A stretch of 64,000 nt of DNA. Source: Prostheceraeus crozeri (taxonomy: Eukaryota; Platyhelminthes; Polycladida; Euryleptidae). Made by a program: the position numbers and the translations under genes. The notes under the pieces are model-generated. The model made no database searches. It had not been told where the DNA came from and saw only the letters and a list, made by a program, of their open reading frames with translations. The stretch spans positions 117,087-181,086 of the forward strand of contig CAJQUW010008702.1 of assembly GCA_907163375.1 (NCBI GenBank), written 5' to 3'. Position 1 is the first letter of the stretch; every line of letters begins with the position of its first letter. Below are positions 13,069 through 23,799 of this stretch, one piece after another.

Positions 13069-13645
13069 CAGGGATCGGCAGCCATAACCAGCCCGCGTAC
13101 CACTTGATCAAATCTAACCTACTCGCAGATCGCATCCCCAGCAGAAGCTTTATCATTCGAAAATAAATATTTATTTCGACGTTTGAAAACAAATCACAGA
13201 ACAAAGAATGTATGGGAATGAGACGTCGGCCGCGAAAGACTATCCTATCATGCAGATAGAAGGAACAGAAAAGACATTGTTGAAACGAAATTGTGATGTT
13301 TGACCAATCGATGGACACAGGAATGAAGACCTTAGGAAGAAAATGAATCTAGAAGGCATTTCGTTGTTCTATGATGAAGAAAACTGCTGTGGTATAGCCA
13401 CATTATGAGAAAAAAAGATGAATGGACGAAGTAATCTTTTCAAGCTTGAAGACGAAGGTGGCAGACTGAGAAAAATGCGAGCAAAACATGGTCGCAAGTT
13501 GTCTCCGATGACCTCTGAGCCCTGGACCTAAATCAATCGCCTGACCCGTTCAACGTGGAAAAGGCCGAAAGTAGGTTATCAATTTTACAAAATCAATTGT
13601 AGACGACGTGTGTTGGGTTCGCGGGCCGTGGGTGGCTGACCCCTG
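13069..13645. mobile_element. hAT-type MITE, 577 bp, with 8-bp target duplication
   Basis: The element begins cagggatcggcagcc and ends ggtggctgacccctg, short inverted termini of the CAGGG type seen in hAT transposons. Identical 8-bp copies of gtctattc flank it at 13061-13068 and 13646-13653, the hAT duplication size. It has no transposase and is non-autonomous. Subterminal cccgcg and cgcggg blocks extend the inverted match. Confidence 0.88.
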
Positions 13646-13653
13646 GTCTATTC

Positions 13654-15530
13654 AATACAATTGCAGTCACAACAATGGAAATAACAAGCAATTAAAAAAA
13701 GTTATGTTAAATGACCATCAAAGGTCGCCATTGAATATGTTTTCTAATTAGCGCCACGACTGCTCAAAGCCTCAATCCAACCACTGTTCAGCATTCCTGC
13801 ATAGAATGGGAAATGTCCTTTCCATTCATTTGAATAAGTTTACTCAACTTCGATGACAGGACATTGCAAGATATAATATTGAACAATCTGAAAATATGTG
13901 TTATCTTTTACTTTTGCATCAGTATAACGAGATGTTTATTGAGAATATGAATCAAAATTATAATCAAACAATCTCATAGTTCAAAGTCACAGGACACATG
14001 ACTATGTGACATCTATTGTGACATCCTCACAATTCCTTTTAACAGACTTCATGTTTCCTAAAATATAGTTTTAAAATAACTTGGTTTAACGCAAGCTACC
14101 GAGTAAACAATTAGGAAATCTTTCAAAATTACCGGACAATTTTTATTTTTATTTTTACTTTTTGTTTTTCTTGTCATCTGCATTATTCATCGTCGTGAAA
14201 CTTATTTCATGCGCGTACTGAACAGACGTACTTTTTTGTAATCAATATTTTTCGGTAATTTTTATTGCCTTTTTATAAACCATTAAAAACATATTAAAAA
14301 ATGCCAAATCCGGCAACTACTGAGAAAAAATGCAACGTTATTTGCGATGAGGTAGTAAACGACATCAAATGTCGGTTTCCTGTTAATGCTGAATAAATAG
14401 TAGTTCACCTGTTACATCAGTGCAGAATGAGATTATAGGCTTCATCAATCAGCTGTAGTGATCCGAAGATATTCGATTAGCATCATCATGATCGATTGGT
14501 TTAAGTTCAATGCAATTTACTGTCATACAGATTCTCTCACAGACAGTTCTTAAATATACCTCATTGGAAAATTTATCTCTGAAGATGATTCTGGACAAAC
14601 TATCACATCTTCGCAGGGATCAGAAACCTGCTCCAGCAATGCACAACTATTCAATCAAACTAACGCCATGAAAGAATACTTTGCAGTGCCATGCACAAGA
14701 TTATGTATGAAGACAGCAGAAATATAGATCCATCTTTCCGCTGCAGTGTTTGAAGTGTGGTGAATTACTGGTAATTTAGAGGTAAGATTGAAATAAATTA
14801 CTGGTAAATTGCCGACACACAATTGATCATTTTGCGGGGCTTCCTCACTACATTTTCCTATGAAAAAATTTCCAATGCACTCACTTTTAAGACGTTATAC
14901 GCAAACCAATAGGTCAAAATACATGCAGATAAGGTTAAGAAGATTACTCCGTGTAAAGTATATCCCCTAGGCAATATAATGTAATCAATACATTATTGTA
15001 TTATCAGGGGAAGTTACTGAGCCTACTGAAAATACGCTAAGAAATTCAAATTAGCAAGTCGCAAATCACGATGTACAAAAAATTATTAAGCTTACTCAGC
15101 GAGTGAATTCCGTCCAACTGAAGCTGTCAGAATTGTCGCTTCAATTTATCCCAGTATTTAGCGTCATCCTAACGCTGGTGCATCTGGTTCTCCTTACTAA
15201 TGGATAAAGGCGATCAGGTCTGTTATTATTCATGCCGCATCAACTTGTCAAAATAACGAGAGATTCCAGACGTGACACATTTAATTGATCCCAAATGAAA
15301 TGAACTGCCCTTTAATTTGCACATCGACAGCCTGAGATTAACCCACGATTGATCCATATGAAACTTCGTTTGATATTCACATAGCTAGGTGGCTTTGAAT
15401 TGAAGGCCACATACATGTATATATAGGCCAACTTAAATTAAAGAAACGTTATAGTCCTATCGATGTGTGTGTTCGTGAAGGTAGCGGGTTGACCTACATA
15501 TGAAAAATGAATGGTTTGGCGTCAGTACTC
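13654..15530. other. No gene recognised
   Basis: AT-rich DNA with short chance open frames only. No repeat with clear edges was found. Confidence 0.5.
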
Positions 15531-15635
15531 CCCCTTACTGGGGACTTGGACGGTGCTGACATAGTCATACTTTAATCTGGAGAGGTATGGCACTTCAAGC
15601 TCATGATGCCCATCCTGATGACTTCTAATGACACT

Positions 15636-15705
15636 TTAGGGGCTCAACCACTGGACCGAAAGATCTCTGGACCAAGCACTCAACCTCTGTGCCACGGATG
15701 CCTAC
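15636..15705 (-). repeat. tRNA-derived SINE-like fragment
   Basis: The minus strand carries GTGGCACAGAGGTTGAG (15680-15696), close to a polymerase III A box, and about 40 bp later GGTTGAGCCCC (15639-15649), a weak B box. Spacing fits a tRNA-derived promoter, but the B box is diverged and no cloverleaf forms. It is probably an old SINE head. Confidence 0.35.
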
Positions 15706-15724
15706 ATGTACATAGTATGTATTG

Positions 15725-17080
15725 CTTTTATCGTTATGAATAAAGCAAATGTTCAATTCCTTTCAAATGTTAAAGACAAATTTTTAATGACAAATCAATT
15801 TTTCTAACGATTGCAGCAAAAACAGCAGAAAATGTTAAAATAACGTTCAATTGCGATTTCAACATAAATAAAGGTATGACTTCTAATCTCAAACCCTATT
15901 GATAAAAGCTAAGGAAAAACTATCAAAAAACTATGAAAAATTATGTAAAAACTACATAAGCGCGTCATCCACCATACAAAACCGTATACTTTCTTTAACA
16001 AGTTGTGAAGAACGAGTTGCTCTTTCTATGTTTTTCTATACTTTCAAAGGCATTTTAAAATACTTGGTAAGATTTTTTAGAATTATTTTGCTTTAATTTC
16101 GAAAAAAAATAATGATAGGCTCACTTCATGTCATGAACAACACCTAAACTGCGATGCGTTGCACAAATTCATTCAGTAGACCCAGTAGGGCTACAGGACT
16201 AGTAGCCTACGCAAGCCTAGGACCATATTTCTAAGAGAAGGTATATAGGCTACAAGTTATGTTGCACAAACACAGGAAATGTTCATTTAAGGCTTGTTGA
16301 AAAATGTTCATTTCGACACAGTACTTTCCTTGATAGATGTAGATAATCAGCTTCAGAGTATTGATCGATCACTAATTTTATCTAATGGTAGGTAACGACA
16401 TGGAAAAGTTACTAGCTTCATTTTTTGGTTAACCTTAGTCAATTATAGAAAAAATGAACAAAATAGCTCTAGCCATCCATGACATTGCTTGAAACATTAT
16501 TGTCTCCATTCATCTAAATTTGCTACATAGCATGTGCATTCCTTCACATTGACAGTTAGTTTGGATTGTGTTTATAGGTTATAAAGATTTGCAGTGCATA
16601 ATGCACAAAATATTGAATTTCATAAATTTGCGTATTTTGAAACACAATTTCATGTTGAGCTAATTTCATTTGAAATTTGAAATTTTCGAAAAGCTTTATT
16701 TAGTAAATTGAGTTTGATTAGATGCCAAATTATCATATCATTCGTAAATTAACTATCGAATATCTTATGACTTTTTCAAACAAACAGCTAGTTGGATAAT
16801 ATCACTTGTGATTGCTCATTTAGGCTGCTATTCTGTAGTACTTTTGCTTTTCTTCCATCAATATCTTACCATTCAAATCTTGAACTTAATTTAAGACAAT
16901 TAAGATCAAAACAAATTATCAAGACTGAATTAGGATACCATGTGATAGACCGTCCAGTAGCTTTTAGCTAGAACAATGCCTATATGCCGCTAAACTTTTG
17001 ATTATCCAATCTATTTGGATGAAAGATTAACAGACTTCTTAAAAATGTCAATTATTTAATTCTTAATCGCAATTTGCGTG
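15725..17080. other. No gene recognised
   Basis: AT-rich flank of the SINE array. The open frame at 15899-16096 is Lys/Tyr-rich from base composition and has no recognisable domain. Confidence 0.5.
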
Positions 17081-17092
17081 ACAAAGAATCAT

Positions 17093-17416
17093 ACAACAAA
17101 GGTCTGTCGTAGTTCATTGAATATCGAAAGAGAATGACAGCTATTAAGTGAATGCAAGACACCGACACCCTTGATTCCTCGACAGCACTCGCCTGACCTA
17201 GGAATCGAACCGAAGTCCGCGGTGGAGACGAGCTCGAACCTTCTTCACTAGGCCACGCTGACGGTTCAAAAGGAATGCGAGCGAAGGCAGAAGTCATCTC
17301 TAAGTGATATCGACAGCATATTGTCCTATTATTATTATTGACAGAACGCTAACAACGTTTACATTGTACGAGACAGCATATCAGCATGTCATACGACTAC
17401 GTCACAGTGTAGTTTG
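17093..17416 (-). repeat. tRNA-derived SINE, copy A
   Basis: Reading the minus strand, an A-box-like TGGCCTAGTGAAGAAGG is followed about 45 bp later by a perfect B box, GGTTCGATTCC. The body continues into a tail ending attcaatgaactacgacagacc. Copies B and C share the same order of blocks. Confidence 0.7.
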
Positions 17417-17548
17417 ACAACAAAGGTCTGTCGTAGTTCATTGAATATCGAAAGAGAATGACAGCTATTAAGTGGATACAAGACACCAACACCCTTGATT
17501 CCTCGACCGCACTCGCCTGACCTAGGAATCGAACCGAATTCCGCGGTG

Positions 17549-17554
17549 GAGACG
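17549..17554. repeat. Polinton target-site duplication, left (gagacg)
   Basis: The hexamer gagacg sits directly before the left inverted repeat and is repeated at 36683-36688 directly after the right one. Joining the flanks across one copy restores the SINE sequence seen in copies A and C. This proves the insertion point. Six bases is the usual Polinton duplication. Confidence 0.93.
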
Positions 17555-18016
17555 AGTAGTATATAGTGTGACATCCGGCGCGTCGCTTCGCTTCGCTTGC
17601 ACCGGATGTCACACTTTTGCGGGTATTTTCAAAAATTTACGTAGTCTATAAAGTTCAAAAATTTAGGTAGACTCCAAATTTCACGTGGGCGAAAATTTAG
17701 GTAGCGACAAATTTTCAAAAAATCAAAATTTCAAAAATTTAGGTAGTCTCCAAATTTCGAAAATTTAGGCGGTCTCAAAATATCACGTTATCTAAAAAAT
17801 ATCACGTAATCTAAAAAATATCACTTGGTCGAAAATTTAGGTACTCTAAGAATTTCACGTAGACTCAATATACCAGAAGATTGTATTCAAAATATTTATT
17901 CAAATATTTCTTTAAAAATGAATGAAACAAAAGTGGAAGAAACCGCAAAAATACATCCTTCGTTATCATATGAAATGAACAAAGAAAAGCACAAAGATAG
18001 AGTTAGGTATATGAAA
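17555..18016 (+). repeat. Polinton left terminal inverted repeat (~460 bp)
   Basis: It matches the reverse complement of about 36046-36682. The outermost part holds a hairpin, GTGTGACATCCGG (17566-17578) pairing with CCGGATGTCACAC (17602-17614), around a cttcgcttcgc loop. Inside are iterated aaatttaggtag and atatcacgtaatc units. The left copy has fewer iterated units than the right. The inner end reaches into the first codons of the gene at the right end. Confidence 0.9.
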
Positions 18017-18043
18017 AGAAATAATGTTATGAACAAGCGATGA
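17918..18043 (+). pseudogene. Truncated duplicate of the right-end gene start, inside the left TIR
   Basis: The ATG at 17918 is preceded by tttaaaa and opens a 41-residue frame. Its first ~30 residues (ETKVEET, IHPSLSYEMNKEKHKDRV) copy the N-terminus of the minus-strand gene at 35505-36181. Homology stops at the TIR edge and the frame ends soon after. It is a by-product of TIR duplication rather than an independent gene. Confidence 0.75.
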
Positions 18044-18085
18044 AGGATGTTCACTAGTACTAACTAATAACATTAACACCTTCAC

Positions 18086-18496
18086 TTAATGTTGTTGCGC
18101 TGCTTGCTGTTGTGCTGCTTGCTGTTGCGCTGCTCACCGTTGTGCTGCTTGTTCTTCGTTAATTTGATTTATAACTTGTTCATAAGTTGGCCGCCCTGTT
18201 GTACCGACGTTGTTCGATGATGTTGTTGATTGTTCAATAATTTGTTCGTCCCGTTCTTGTGATAAGTTTCTATTTAAAGAAAATATTACTTTCTGCCGTT
18301 GTTCAATTAAGTTTAATATTTTCTTATCAATTGTATAATTTATGTGCGAGTCTTCGATCCATTCAAAAATGCTTCCCATATCCAAGTGTAAGAAGATTTT
18401 ACTTCGTGCTTGCAGATGTATGATTTCCTTTGTTAACTCCTGAATTCTTCTCCGCTTTGTCTCCAATTGAACAGATCTTTCAGTAGATCCAACCAT
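18086..18496 (-). pseudogene. Polinton small coiled-coil protein with QAAQQ tail, in-frame stop
   Basis: The first 120 codons give a charged, helical protein (ETKRRRIQELTKEIIHLQ; then a Q/E/S-rich region) of unknown function. An in-frame TGA at 18134-18136 interrupts a run of Ala/Gln repeats that continues in the same frame to a TAA at 18086. The full frame therefore covered about 136 codons. The Gln/Ala tail is encoded by a small DNA minisatellite (gctgcttgctgttg units). The start lacks the TTAAAAATG context of other genes here. I do not recognise the family. Confidence 0.5.
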
Positions 18497-18659
18497 TGTG
18501 ACGATGAAATTTAAACTAAGATTGTAATGTGTTTTTGTGAATTGTGTGTGTGTTTAAATAGTAAGTGAAAATTATTAATGGTGATCTAAGCAAAGCGGCA
18601 TTGTAGGTGAATGAAGTTTGCTTGACAACATACGGGTATGACATGACGGGTATGATTAA

Positions 18660-18812
18660 ATGTACTTGAATGTCAATGGGGAAATTGCACCGCATTGTAA
18701 ATCATTTCATCGACCAAAACGCAAACCACATCCAGAACCGGAACCAGAAAAGTTTTGGTTTTGGCTTGACAATCGGTCTCGACTGTCGATACTGCGATAT
18801 TGTATTGAATGA
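18660..18812 (+). CDS. Possible 50-codon ORF, unknown
   Basis: A short frame beginning ATG at 18660 right after a TAA. It encodes a basic, proline-rich middle (HRPKRKPHPEPEPEKF) followed by WFWLDNRSRL. The biased composition suggests it could be a genuine small protein or a remnant of one. No homologue is recognised and an overlapping frame at 18670-18852 is equally open. Low certainty. Confidence 0.2.
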   Translation: MYLNVNGEIAPHCKSFHRPKRKPHPEPEPEKFWFWLDNRSRLSILRYCIE

Positions 18813-19058
18813 TTGCTATAACAACAGAATATTCCCTCAAAGCAGAGAATGAATTAATAGATTGCTTTTATGTCATTAACGCTATGTTATGAATGTACAA
18901 CCCGGGTATGATCGCCTAAAACAATCATGCGGTTTGAGAAATGTGGTAACAGATGTTGCTATTGTCTTAATACAGATAAAACAAGCAATATCCTCTTAAT
19001 GGGAGTTCATAAAAATAAAATGGAACATTGTTAAACAATACATTTTATTCCATTTAAA

Positions 19059-19484
19059 ATGAGCAACATAAATGATTTCTTAAAACAATACGTCAAACAA
19101 ACCACGACAAATTTCGATTTAAAAAAGATCGCAAATCAATTGGGAATAAAGAATTTTCATATCCTAATGAGAGATGAATTACAACTCCTAAAAAATAAGC
19201 CATCTATAAATTTCATAACAAATCTTCACACATCAGAGCAAAAAGGGGTACATTGGTCTGCGGGGAGAAAGAATACTAGTGTAGAAAACTATCGGTTCGA
19301 CTCTTATGGACTTCCCCCTACAAATGAAGTCAAAGAATTGCTTGGAAATGGAACATACAATGCGTTTCATATTCAAAAACCAGGAACTACTTATTGTGAT
19401 CAATTATGTCTTTATGTTTTATTTAAATTACAGGAAGGAGTACCATTTCTTGATATTATGTTAGAATTAAATAAGGGAATTTAA
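19059..19484 (+). CDS. Adenain-like cysteine protease (Polinton PRO)
   Basis: Maturation protease of the adenovirus protease/Ulp1 clan, expected to process capsid proteins. At 141 residues it is short but continuous. The catalytic layout is visible: His65 in GVHWSAG, Asp81 in RFDSYGLPP, Gln106 in FHIQKPG and Cys113 in TTYCDQLCLYVLF. The FDSYGLPP and C..LCLY.LF blocks are typical of Polinton proteases. The Gly that usually follows the catalytic Cys is Asp here. The start is the ATG after catttaaa. It is the only main Polinton gene on the plus strand and converges on the integrase. It appears intact. Confidence 0.85.
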   Translation: MSNINDFLKQYVKQTTTNFDLKKIANQLGIKNFHILMRDELQLLKNKPSINFITNLHTSEQKGVHWSAGRKNTSVENYRFDSYGLPPTNEVKELLGNGTYNAFHIQKPGTTYCDQLCLYVLFKLQEGVPFLDIMLELNKGI

Positions 19485-19571
19485 TTCCCGAAAAACGTTA
19501 GTTCCAATGGCTAGCTAAAGGATACTTGTAATTAAAGTTCAAACGAAGCAAGCTAAAGCGCCACCTAAAGG

Positions 19572-20846
19572 TTAAAGCTCGAATATTTGCAATTCGTTTT
19601 GATAAAATCTGCCAGTGATTTCCTGATCATCTAAATCTTTGATTTCGTAAGTAATCGGATAAGTTTGATTTATTTTACAAACTTCAAATATTTCTTTAGT
19701 CTAATAACCAACAAAGCCTTTTTCAAATATATTCTTATACTTAAATATTCGTACCCTATCTCCAATTTTAAATTTCGGCTTATGTTTCTGTAAATTCGGA
19801 TTACTCTCATTCGAATAATTATTTTCGAATATTTTCTTTCGTATTAAATCAGGATCGTCAGAAGCATTCTTTGGAGTTTCTTCAATACCTGAATGAACTT
19901 TATTATTGTACTGATCTACAATTCCTGGTAGTATCTTCAACCATTTCTGATTTCCTTGTTCTGTAAATTTCTTGAATAATTTATTTTTTAACGTCCGATT
20001 TAATCGCTATATTACTACAGCCTTTCCAGCATTTTCTGTGGAATAAACAGTTTCAAATAGTGGCCTAACATTTCTGTTATAAAACTCAGACCCTTTGTCA
20101 ACAAACAATTTCTCTGGCTTTCTATTAGTTTCTTTAAAGATTTCTTCAAACGCATATTTAACCGACAGACCACTTTTGTTTTTTAAAGGCTTTACCCAAG
20201 CGTATCCTGGATATAAATCTATAACGGTCAATGCGTATTTACAATCAGAATCATTCGGCATATGAATAAGATCAGCGCTCCGAATATCATCTTTATTAAA
20301 TACTTTTACTTTCAATAGATATTTAGGCCTTCTATATTCTTTATGAATTTCAGACGCGTAGGTTTCAGAGTTATGAGTTTTGTCTAAACCCTGTCCGAAT
20401 AATATTTTAGCTTGTAAAGCTTTCTCAACAAACATTCTTTCAATTCTTTCTCTAAATGTAGGATTTTGAATACTATCTAATTCTTGAATCATCTTCTTAT
20501 CAGCTACATGTCTAGAAGTCATATCATCATATTCTCTGTATGCTAAATCATGTCTGTAAGCTGCTGCATCTACTCTGTTTATTGGTTCTTCACCTGGTTT
20601 TGGATTATTATTCTCATCTAGTCTTATATCTAATCGAGTTCCTGGGCCGGTATATGAATGACCAGGAAGATGTTTTTCTTTCGAATATTTACTCCAAATA
20701 AATCCAGGAAAGTTTTCTAATGTTTTTTGTATGTCACCTCCGCTATGCTGACAATTTGAGGTTTTATGTACTTTTAAGAGGTAATTCAATAAATCTAAAT
20801 TAGAAATTTTTAATTTAATTAAATTTTCGGAATTTGTAGAATACAT
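19572..20846 (-). pseudogene. PLA2-like domain fused to DDE integrase, two amber stops
   Basis: One continuous frame of about 425 codons. Residues ~45-150 form a parvovirus-type phospholipase A2-like domain: PGHSYTGPGTRLD (calcium loop), PINRVDAAAYRHDLAY (catalytic His-Asp) and a following AD.KM helix. Residues ~170 onward are a retroviral-type integrase (rve): RSADLIHM with the first Asp, VIDLYPGYAWVKP, then VDKGSEFYN with the second Asp. At 20007-20009 a TAG falls exactly where the family has the catalytic Glu. The frame then continues (RLNRTLKNK, HSGIEETP, a KIGDRVRI chromodomain-like part) to a second TAG at 19701-19703 and ends at TAA 19572-19574. Start context ctctttaaaaATG. The integrase is inactive as it stands. 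The fusion could also be two genes joined by loss of a stop. Confidence 0.85.
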
Positions 20847-20878
20847 TTTTAAAGAGAAAATAAAATAAATGTTTTAAT

Positions 20879-20987
20879 CGAACTTTGTTCAGAGGCTTTA
20901 GCCGATCGGACCAAAGGTCCTCAGGTTACTAACCTATCGAACGTTGTTCAGAGGCTTTAGCCGATCGGACCAAAGATCCTGAGGTTA
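20879..20987. repeat. Tandem 60-bp intergenic repeat with GGACC-AAA-GGTCC hairpin
   Basis: Two copies, starting at 20879 and 20939, share gttcagaggctttagccgat, cggaccaaaggtcctcagg and ggttatta-type blocks. A hairpin GGACC-aaa-GGTCC sits at 20908-20920 (the second copy has one mismatch). Partial copies of gttcagaggctttagccgat recur at 24915-24935 and, inverted, at 26919-26938, always between Polinton genes. Confidence 0.75.
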
Positions 20988-21175
20988 TTACCGAATCAAA
21001 CTAGGACTTAGATATATTCCAGAACCATCATTAGTTTCTTTAATTTCAATTAAATCATCAACATTGTGGACAATATTTTTAGGAACTCGTTTTCCTTCAT
21101 CAACTAAGTTTAATTTATTAATAAAATTATCTACTACTCCTTGTCCTCTAGCAACTTTCTCTAGCTCTCTGTTAT

Positions 21176-23799
21176 TGCTTGGAATTGCTTACTTATTGGT
21201 ATTGATTTACTTACTCTCTTGCAAAAAATGCGGGTTACAGTATGTAGGTCAGACTACTCAGGCTCTACACTGCAGATTAAATGGACATCGTAATAGCATT
21301 AGTAAAGGCACTAAGAATACATTTCTAATTAATCATTTCCGTGAAGTAGGACATACTTGTAATGACATTTCTGTTCAAATTATAGATGTTATTAATGACA
21401 GTAAAGATAAAAATGATGTTGTTCGAAAACTTAATAAAAGCGAAGATTTTTATATACGCACGTTAAATACTTTGCATCCCTTAGGACTTAATGATAGAGT
21501 TTCTGGAGGTGGTTGCGTGTCAAAAGGCACTGTTGATTATGGTAGCTATTTCAACAGTCCTATCCCCAGACGCAAACGTAGTCATGGCGTTTGAAATAGG
21601 AAAAAGGTCAATAAGACCAATAATATTGATGACTCGATAGCATATTTGAAAAACTGCTTTAACGGCAGCAATCTTGCTAAGTTTTATCAAAGTCTTAGGT
21701 CTTTGAGTTACAGTACTTTGCATATTATTAACAAGAAACTCAATCATGAGTCTAGTAACTTTGCGTATTTAGTTTCTGCATATTATTACAATACAATATG
21801 TAATTCAGAGTCCAAGCAGTCTAGCAATGTAAAAACAAATATAACTTTTGAGTTCAAAAACAAAATTATGGACAAAGTTGATATCAGTAGTATTCTGCAT
21901 GACAGAAGTATTAATCGACTTGTTCCAGAACAGGTACAGGATTGTTATCCTCCGAAAACTTATTTTACATTGAATAGCCCTGTCTCTTTGAAAATCTGCA
22001 ACTATAACAAATTTTTGAAAACGCTAGATAAGTCTGATTTGCATGATATCTTAAATTCTAAGTGTAAATGTAATGATCACCCTTCTTTTGTTAATGATTA
22101 TCACAAACGCGTTTTCACAGGTGATTTGAATTTTATTAATGAACCTGAGTTTAAAGAATTGCTTGCTCTAGGAACGAAGCATCGTTTACCCAGGAAGTGT
22201 AATCATAAAAATATTATAGACAGTATCACAGTTTCGCTCGATAAGCACATAGCTAAGATGTGTAGGAAGCACAAAAGAATTTTAAGAGCTGATTATTCGG
22301 ATTGGAGAAATAAGATTTTAAAATTAGTGCGAGATAAACTATATAATAATAAGCTCAAGAACCAAAACAGTAACAATAGCAAGAATACAATGAGTAATAG
22401 TAACATTAATTCTCTTAGCAAGATTAGCAAGTTACTGCATTATTATCATGATAACTTCATTATTACTGCGGTAGATAAGGCTAATAGCAATTATGCGTTC
22501 ATTTGCAAGAAATTCTATGTTCTGGTTTTATTACAGGAACTTGGATTTGAATTGAAGACATTAACTCCTATAGGTAATAGTACATACATACCTGTTAACA
22601 TAGAGATCAATAGTTTAGTTGTAAATCATAAAGAGATCATTAGTAATTTCTTTCATACCATTTGTAATAAAGATAATCTTAAACTACCTCGATTGTATTG
22701 GATACCTAAATTGCATAAAAACCCTTACAAATTTCGCTTCATAGCAGGTGCTAAACAGTGCACTACTAAACAACTTTCGACTAAGATTAATAAAGGCCTA
22801 ACCGTTATAAGAAATTACTTTAAGGAATATTGTAACGCTATCTATAAAAATAGCGGAATTAACTGTTTTTGGAGTATAGTATCTTCGATCGAATTCCTAA
22901 ATAAGATTCAAAACATCAATATACATAACGTGCAAGTTTTTGACTTCTCCACATTGTACACTAACTTGAATCATGACGATGTTATTCATCACATTTCTGA
23001 CTTGCTAGATTTGGTGTTTAATGATTCGAATAGGAAATACTTATGCATCGGTTATGAAAAATGTTTTTTAGCTAGTAAAAAGTATCAAGGCTATAGTGTT
23101 TTTACTAAAGATAACTTTAAGGATGCTATTAAATTCATTATTCATGAAGTTTACGTCACTTTTGGTGGACTGGTTTTTCGACAGATAAAAGGTATACCGA
23201 TGGGAGGTAATTGTAGCCCTTTGCTAGCAGACCTTTTTCTTTTACACTGCGAATATATTTTCATGTCTAATCTTATGAAAAGTAAAAAGTATGGTCTAGC
23301 TAAACTTCTATCGAATACCTCTAGATATATAGACGATCTGTGTATTATTAATTATAAACATTTCGCTTCTTTAATTCCTAAAATTTATCCACCAAGTCTG
23401 GAGGCAAGTAGAAGTGGAGATAATGATAACAACATTGAATATTTAGACATTAAAATGCAAATCACTAATACAGAAGCGGTTACCTCTGTATTTCATAAGG
23501 TTGATAACTTCAATTTTCCTGTTACGCTCTTAACATTTCCTCAAAACACTATGCCTTACAAAATAGGTATCAAAGTTTTCACGGGACAGGTTTTGAGATA
23601 TATTGGCATCTGTACACATGAGAGCGATTTTATTGAAAAAATAAATCGTACCTCCACCACCCTCATTGCGAGAGGTTATAATCGCTTTGATCTTAAGCGC
23701 AGTGCTGAAAAGCAGTTAAACAGACACAGAGAGACTTTATTGAAATACGGTTATTTCTCCGCTAAGCAACTTTTGGACAACTGCCCGAACTTTATTTAA
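21176..23799 (+). CDS. Naiad endonuclease-reverse transcriptase, one in-frame TGA
   Basis: The frame runs from the truncated start through a GIY-YIG nuclease: IYLLSCKKCGLQYVGQT near 21200-21250, with the CCHH-type CKKC plus two His residues (NGHR, INHF). It then meets a single TGA at 21592-21594 and continues in the same frame for 735 more codons. The linker contains KCKCNDHP (CxC motif, near 22057-22080). RT motifs in order are AVDKANSNYAF, LYWIPKLHKNP, VFDFSTLYTNL (catalytic Asp), IKGIPMGGNCSPLLADL, RYIDDLCIIN (catalytic Asp pair) and IEYLDIKM, then a thumb with RGYNRFDLK. RT and linker have no frameshift, so it is much younger than its Polinton host. The TGA could be a nonsense mutation (likely from CGA) or, less likely, a selenocysteine codon. 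Confidence 0.85.

Noticed and set aside
21064-21175. N-terminal hydrophobic start of a GIY-YIG protein at 21064
   Set aside because: This stretch is the reverse strand of the split Polinton gene. The Naiad begins at 21176, so the Met and leader are an artefact of reading across the junction.
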